Origin: Pseudophaeomoniella oleicola
Lineage: Eukaryota > Ascomycota > Eurotiomycetes > Phaeomoniellales > Phaeomoniellaceae
Reading direction: 5' to 3'
Length of the DNA stretch: 64,000 bases
Assembly: GCA_003868215.1 (NCBI GenBank)
Contig: QWDQ01000016.1
Span: forward strand, 248,001-312,000
Of this stretch, positions 59,057 to 64,000 are shown in pieces. The notes below the pieces were generated by a model. That model made no database searches. It had not been told where the DNA came from and saw only the letters and a list, made by a program, of their open reading frames with translations. The position numbers were made by a program, and so were the translations under genes. Within the stretch, counting starts at the first letter, position 1; the number at the start of each line of letters is the position of its first letter.

Positions 59057-60163
59057 TGCCTCGCTTGAGCTCGATTCACTCAAGCAAGAATTTACGTCGT
59101 TCAGACAGAGTCAGGATTTTCTTACAGCTAGATGCGTTGACATCCGGCATCTTTCCATAGAGCTTCCTGCCTAGTTCGCTAATACGGCGATACGGGCGAA
59201 GACCTCGGGAGTAATAATGTGACGGTTCTGAAAGAACTATGAGACCTCATTTCGCAGAGCGCGGACACATACTGATAAATGTGTTGTGACAAAACACCGC
59301 TTCTCAGCAAGAAAGCAACAGTACCGTCATAGTCAACACAAAGAACAACTCGGCGCGACCATCTCCCCCTATACCCAGGGCGCAACCCAAACCTGGTCCC
59401 TCCAAATTGGCTGCTGTATCGGCTGGCCCCATCCCCCCGGCCCAAAACTCGCCTCACTTGACCCCCCACGTCTCTATATCCGAAAGCACCTCCCCCCCCA
59501 TCTTCCTCGTGAAATCACGCTATACGAACTCCGAATCATCGTCGACCGTGTGGACGAACGAACGGTCTCCCTCCCGCCGTAAATACCGAAGCGCGCGCAC
59601 ACGCGCACATGACTCGGTCAGGGACGGCGGCGAGTGGCCCCGGCCATGGTGAGGTATTTGCGTGACGCTTGAACGGGTCGGTCGGTGGATAGGTTTTCAA
59701 TGGTATATCGTACATGAACTTAGTACCCGAGGTATCTATCTAGATGGATAAGAATTGCTCATGTACCGACAACGCAATATCTTTTGCGACGTTGTTATCT
59801 CTCGTCCTCCTTTCTTTGGTTTGTGTATATTATATTATATGATATATAGGTCTGAATAATAAATTATCTGCACACCTCCCCCTTTCTCTCTCTCCTCCCG
59901 CCCCCTAAAATTATTAATTTCCTAATGAGAACCCAGAGGAATTTCTCTCAAAGCATATATCTATCCCCTCATCATATTTTATATTTCTAATCTTAATTCA
60001 TTCATTAAATCCTAGGTAGGTAAAATACATTTTCAAGTCAAAGACCATTATTATTTTTAATTTTAATTTTTTCTTTTCATATAACCCTTCCCCGACCGAG
60101 TATTGATAGATATAATAGAAAGGGGAATGCGGGTTCGGAAGGGAAGTTGAGAGAAAGAAGATT
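59057..60163. other. Convergent intergenic region, AT-rich
   Basis: 1.1 kb between the Zn2Cys6 factor and the dioxygenase. The part from about 59830 to 60080 is A/T-rich and includes a cctaggtaggta motif (60011-60022). Frames at 59179-59582 on both strands show no domain. Confidence 0.5.
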
Positions 60164-61603
60164 TCAAGCAGATACGACGCCAGGAGGTGGTGTGCTAGAG
60201 GCGATGTGGCATTGGTGGACTATAACAATCGAGAGTCAGTCATCAGCATTCGGAGGTGTTTACCTACACGGTTATATTGGGTGGGGGACTTCTTACCTGT
60301 TCTCACGCCGTAGCTGTTAGGATATTCGACCGCACTGTGAAGCACACCCTATGGAAAACCGTTAGCAAAATGGAAAAGTCCCTGTCAAAAAGTAGTTTAT
60401 AAGAGAAGGCTTTTTTTCTTCTTACCCAATTATTCCACATGACGAGATCCCCTTCCTCGTACGGTGGGAAGAGGATGTATTCGGGTTTGAGGATGCGGTC
60501 GAGGATGTTATTTAACCAGACCTGCACTTCCTCGTGGTCGTCAATGATTTTCTCCTGGCCGTTGGGAGAATCTTTGAGGTACAGCTTCCATACGGCGTCG
60601 GGGAGGATGTGGAAGTCCTTTTCGCCCGTGACGGGGTTGACGACGACGAGGGGGTATTTGTAGAGGTATTCTTGCTTCCAGGTTGGTAGCTTGGAGACGG
60701 GGAGGACTTCGCCGCCGGGTTCCATGCCCATGCCGTTCGCGCGGACCTTGCGGGTGCCGGTCCAGATGAATGGGTGGGGCGCGGGTTCCCAGAAACTGTT
60801 GTCGGCCATTTTCTTTTCTTCGTCGGTGAGGAGGCTGTAGATCTGGCTGCCGCTCATGAAGGCTGTGAGTCCGGGGGCGGTCTTCATGGTGTAACCGGAG
60901 CCGTCGTCCCAGTGGACGGTCACTTCGGGACCCTTGGGAATTCTGATAGGTCGAAAGGCTGTTACTCTGGATGGGTGAGACCCGTGGATCAGACCGTCGA
61001 AGTGCCAAAGAGCAAATCTTGTGTGGCCTGACTCCAATTCCTCATCTGTGAGAGGCTTTCGGTGATAATCGACCTGTGACCATGGAGTCAGGGTGACGTC
61101 TTTCAACCCATAATGGTCCTCTCCCTGGTATCCGGAGCCAAGTAATATGACGCCGCCCTTGGTACCCGGTACGGTGAATTTTGGTTTGTCCTGGAATACG
61201 ATCAGTCTTTCCCAACTGAATAGCAACATATGGCATACTTACAGCAAGAACACCGGAAGTGTCGCCTATATCGCCCAGGTCATCTTTGGCTTTAAAGCCG
61301 TGTCTAGCCTCGGCATCTGGATCGATACGTTCCACGAATTCGAATTGCTTGGCAGGCAGCAGGTTTTGCTGGTTCTTGAGAATGACAACTTTGTTCTTGT
61401 AGATCGCTTCTCTGATTGCCTGGAAGTTGTCTTCATCCAAGTTGTTCAGGTCAGCTCCATGAATGACGGCACCGAACTAAATTGAAGGGATTAGTCTTAA
61501 TCTTTGATAGTTCTTCATCTTTGAGGATCCCTACCGAAGTTTTGGACCCCGGACTTGGAGGCAATGGGGTGACAGTGATTTTAGGTGTGATATACGGCGA
61601 CAT
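60164..61603 (-). CDS. TauD/TfdA-family Fe(II)/2-oxoglutarate dioxygenase, XanA-like
   Basis: Five exons (61603-61535, 61476-61243, 61190-60426, 60348-60297, 60219-60164; introns 58, 52, 77 and 77 nt) give 391 residues. The start MSPYITPKITVTPLPPSPG joins in phase to FGAVIHGADLNNLDEDNFQ. Metal ligands: H164 and D166 in LWHFDG, and H360 in NNWGVLHSAVEYP; R372 in GVRTVHQCHI probably binds 2-oxoglutarate. The order of conserved blocks (NLDEDNFQAIREAIYKNKVV, RVTAFRPIRIPKGP, APGLTAFMSGS, PHPFIWTGTRK) resembles fungal xanthine dioxygenase XanA and relatives that degrade purines or small acids. Substrate not proven. The last two small exons were found by splice signals and the HQCH motif. Confidence 0.92.
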
Positions 61604-62039
61604 GTTGATTTTCCAAAGTGTTCATTCGATAAAAGACCTGTGCTTCTATTGTCGAGGATCACAAGCTGGAGAAAGGCAGGATTGAGTATCGTTATTTATC
61701 TCGATGGCAACGAAGCCGTGCCGGCACGTCTAGAACTCGGAATTTCTAGCAGTCGGGATTAGCTACCAGTGAGAGAGTGGTATTCTGGTACGATAGCGTA
61801 CGGAGTTCGGAATTGCTTACGATATCGAACGACAGCGGTAGCCATCGCTGACAACTGCCTTAGCTGGAAACCAACTCCTACTGAGTTCTTCGAAGGGGCA
61901 GGCATTAAATAACCTTCTGACAGATTCTCGAAGCCACGGATAAGGAGTCACTAGTGACCCAACCGACTGAACCCTGATAACAAGTGGAGCGGCGGCGATG
62001 AATCTGGATGCGCACAGTTTGGTAAGTAGCAAGCATCAT
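61604..62039. other. Intergenic region upstream of the dioxygenase
   Basis: Promoter side of the dioxygenase gene. No further gene; the decayed BTB segment begins at 62040. Confidence 0.4.
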
Positions 62040-62205
62040 GAATCGCTGGTTTTCTATGGGACAAGATCTGAAGCATCTCGGCCTGCTCGATAAGAACTCC
62101 TGCACCATCTTGACGAACTTCCCATCTCTGCCGGTACAGAGGACGATGATAGGACTTCGAGAACGGATTTCGTCGCTGACAACTTCCCTGCGAACATCTC
62201 CGCTG
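62040..62205 (-). pseudogene. Decayed BTB/POZ domain gene fragment
   Basis: On the minus strand one frame reads RSRSPIIVLCTGRDGKFV (about 62165-62110) then VQEFLSSR, and the next frame continues EMLQILSHRK. Together they resemble the start of a fungal BTB domain (SP-x-V-T-L-x-V-G ... F-x-V-H-K-x-L-L-x-x-R-S-x-x-F/M), with one frame change between SSR and EML. No full gene surrounds it: the rest of the long minus frame (61905-62531) has no domain. I infer a relic of a BTB protein gene. Confidence 0.4.
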
Positions 62206-63026
62206 CTCCGCAAGTTCCGTGCTTGGCATGCTTGGCACACTTTTGCTCGTCGATGCCTCGAACAGTAACTCACACATCGATCATCCTGCAGATAAGACGA
62301 GCCTACGAGTAGCAGCACTCGAGTGAAATCAGCACGGCTCAGCTGGTCTCTTGAGCCAAGTTGATACAGACTCGCATCGAGACTACAGTCCATCGATACA
62401 ATTTGATACTGAGCGGCTCGTTGAAGTTGCGTGACAATATTTCCAACACACCAAGTATACTTTGATCCGTTCCTTGTTAGTCCGGTTAGTTCGGCAATCG
62501 CTCTCCAAGACGAGTTTAGTCGTGCAACCATCCGCCCACTTCATGTGGACTCCGCGACTCGCTGCTCGCTGATGGCTTCCTTGTACAGCAATGTGCTGTA
62601 TATTTCTCGTAACGTTCTTCTTATCTATCAACTGGCTCCTGGTCCGTGCAATGTCGCTGACTCTTCCATCAACGGAGTCCTCCTCCTTCAACTGTTCGTT
62701 TATAGAGATGCCAATGTTCCTTATCTTTCACCTCCCCGCTATGTTGTAGGGCGAAGAAAAGACCAGACGGTTGGCCCAATCAGCAATGGACGATACCGTG
62801 TATATCTCAATCTCCATAAGAAACCGAAGGCGAATTTTAAGAGACCGAACCTTCTGATATCAGCTCCTCTAAAATCTGGATCTTGGTCTGCCAACTTCCA
62901 ATATCCCTTTCTATACTTGAATTTCATAAGTATCGTCCTTGCGTCCTTCTGTCGTCGAGTCCAGCATCTTTCTTCATCATCTTTGATTGCTGTTCCATTT
63001 TCCATCAATCTTCCGTGTCGACAATA
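62206..63026. other. Intergenic region upstream of the MFS gene
   Basis: 0.8 kb, likely holding the MFS promoter and leader. Open frames at 62431-63027 and 62383-62691 lack domains. Confidence 0.4.
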
Positions 63027-64000
63027 ATGGACACTAGAGAAGAACGTGATCCGGCAGCTTGGCCACCGGGGACAGTTCTCCTGGAAGACTTTCTAGGGAC
63101 AGAGAGTAAGGGAAAGTTAATATTACAACCACGACCAACCGATGATCCAAACGACCCTCTGAACTGGCCGTCATGGCGAAAACATCTCAACTTCGGACTC
63201 ACCTGCTTCTATGTGCTCATGGTCATGGTACTCCTGGATGCCGCCACTCCTACCTGGGGTCCAATGAACACCCAGCTTGGCTTCAGCTACGGTGTTTTGA
63301 ATGACAGCTATGCTGCCGGTTGTGCTGCTCTTGCTGTTGGTGCTTTGGTGCTCATCCCATTCGCTCTTAAGTTCGGCCGACGTCCCATCTACATCGTCAG
63401 TACCGCAATTCAATTCGGTATTAGCATATGGAGTGCCAAGATTCAAACCGTCGCGGACCTCATGCTTGTCAATGTCTTTAGCTGCGGTGTCGGAGCACTG
63501 GCTGAAGTCATTGTGCAAATGACCATTGCCGACGTTTACTTCGTACACCAGCGCGGTATGATGAACAGCCTTTTCATTTGGGCAAGCAACATCGGAGGCA
63601 CCCTGGGTCCTCTTGCTGCAGGGTACATCACGACATCAGAGGGCTGGAGATGGGTCTGGTGGTGGACGGCTATCCTTTTCGCCCTGTGCTTGTTTGCTTT
63701 TACTTTTGCCTACGAGGAGACCAAGTGGTCCAAGCCGGAACCCGCCGCAGCCTTGACTGGAGATCCACAGGAGGTGGTTTTGGCAAACGAACAGCCAGAT
63801 ACCGGCGCGAACCGCTCATCCGAGGACATTTCGAAGTCCGAGGAGCGTGGAAACGAGAGCAAAGGAATTGCAAAGCAGAATGTTTCCTCATCCCCAGATC
63901 TCGAAAGCCTCCATGAAGGTTCGGCGGATGACTACACCGTCACAATCAACCACGACATTCCAGTCAAGACCTATTGGCAGAGAATGTCCATAGCGACCAC
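63027..64000 (+). CDS. MFS transporter, DHA1-like (partial, runs off the window)
   Basis: The ATG at 63027 (MDTREERDPAAWPPGTVLLE) opens a frame that stays open to the window end (324 codons visible). After the polar N-terminus with NDPLNWPSWRKHLNFGL, six membrane helices are visible: FYVLMVMVLLDAATPTWGPM, YAAGCAALAVGALVLIPFAL, KFGRRPIYIVSTAIQFGISI (loop 2-3 Arg-Arg-Pro), FSCGVGALAEVIVQMTIADV, NSLFIWASNIGGTLGPLAAG, WVWWWTAILFALCLFAFTFA. A long hydrophilic central loop follows. The layout is that of fungal drug:H+ antiporter-1 relatives that export toxic or unwanted compounds, or import small molecules. The second half of the protein lies outside. Confidence 0.92.
   Translation, partial: MDTREERDPAAWPPGTVLLEDFLGTESKGKLILQPRPTDDPNDPLNWPSWRKHLNFGLTCFYVLMVMVLLDAATPTWGPMNTQLGFSYGVLNDSYAAGCAALAVGALVLIPFALKFGRRPIYIVSTAIQFGISIWSAKIQTVADLMLVNVFSCGVGALAEVIVQMTIADVYFVHQRGMMNSLFIWASNIGGTLGPLAAGYITTSEGWRWVWWWTAILFALCLFAFTFAYEETKWSKPEPAAALTGDPQEVVLANEQPDTGANRSSEDISKSEERGNESKGIAKQNVSSSPDLESLHEGSADDYTVTINHDIPVKTYWQRMSIAT

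Noticed and set aside
59179-59582. Frames on both strands near 59.3 kb
   Set aside because: No domain or splice support; the stretch is a convergent intergenic region.
61905-62531. 208-residue minus-strand frame as an intact gene
   Set aside because: Only a short BTB-like stretch is recognisable and it shifts frame; the rest is without features, so I list a relic instead.

Overview
The window is nuclear DNA of a filamentous ascomycete (Pezizomycotina). Evidence: short GT-AG introns of about 45-130 nt with CTAAC-like branch sites, STAND/NLR proteins with PNP-NACHT-ankyrin and NB-ARC-TPR layouts, Zn2Cys6 and fungal Myb-like regulators, MCT-type MFS transporters and an 'ACCTACCT' intergenic repeat. 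I reconstructed introns by reading frame and splice signals. No retroelement, DNA transposon, CRISPR array or rRNA gene was recognised.

Layout. (1) 0-24 kb looks accessory: the 3' end of a membrane protein gene, an MCT-like transporter, a low-complexity protein, a PNP-NACHT-ankyrin NLR whose repeat array has collapsed, a 2EXR/F-box-like protein, then a cluster of seven small Cys/His proteins (10.8-19.8 kb) sharing an M-C...C-[G/P]-H...C...CxxC layout, and a second MCT-like transporter. (2) 24.6-31.5 kb is a conserved housekeeping block: cox5, cofilin, hsp60 (all minus strand) and, divergent from hsp60, a ceramide synthase. (3) 32.3-38.6 kb holds three adjacent genes for Myb-like/DNA-binding proteins. 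(4) 39.6-42.2 kb is a second NLR (HeLo/SesA-like N-terminus, NB-ARC, TPR). (5) 43.5-50.2 kb has a tRNA-Val(AAC), the NatC subunit Mak10/Naa35, ATP synthase epsilon and an alpha/beta hydrolase. (6) 50.7-52.1 kb is gene-poor with two Pol III-type loci. (7) 53.7-64 kb carries an amino-acid permease, a DUF7702-type membrane protein, a Zn2Cys6 regulator, a TauD-family (XanA-like) dioxygenase, a decayed BTB gene and the start of an MFS transporter.

Two things stand out. The first is the cluster of seven diverged small putative zinc-binding proteins, one inverted, with no function I recognise. The second is the tRNA-Val gene: besides a normal 16-nt anticodon-loop intron it has a 57-nt insertion exactly before G18-G19 of the D-loop, and that insertion starts with GT, ends with AG and carries a gctaac branch-like motif, so it looks like a spliceosomal intron inside a tRNA gene.

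Transporters, permease, dioxygenase and Zn2Cys6 regulator together suggest nutrient scavenging. The two NLRs fit fungal non-self recognition. These are family-based inferences.
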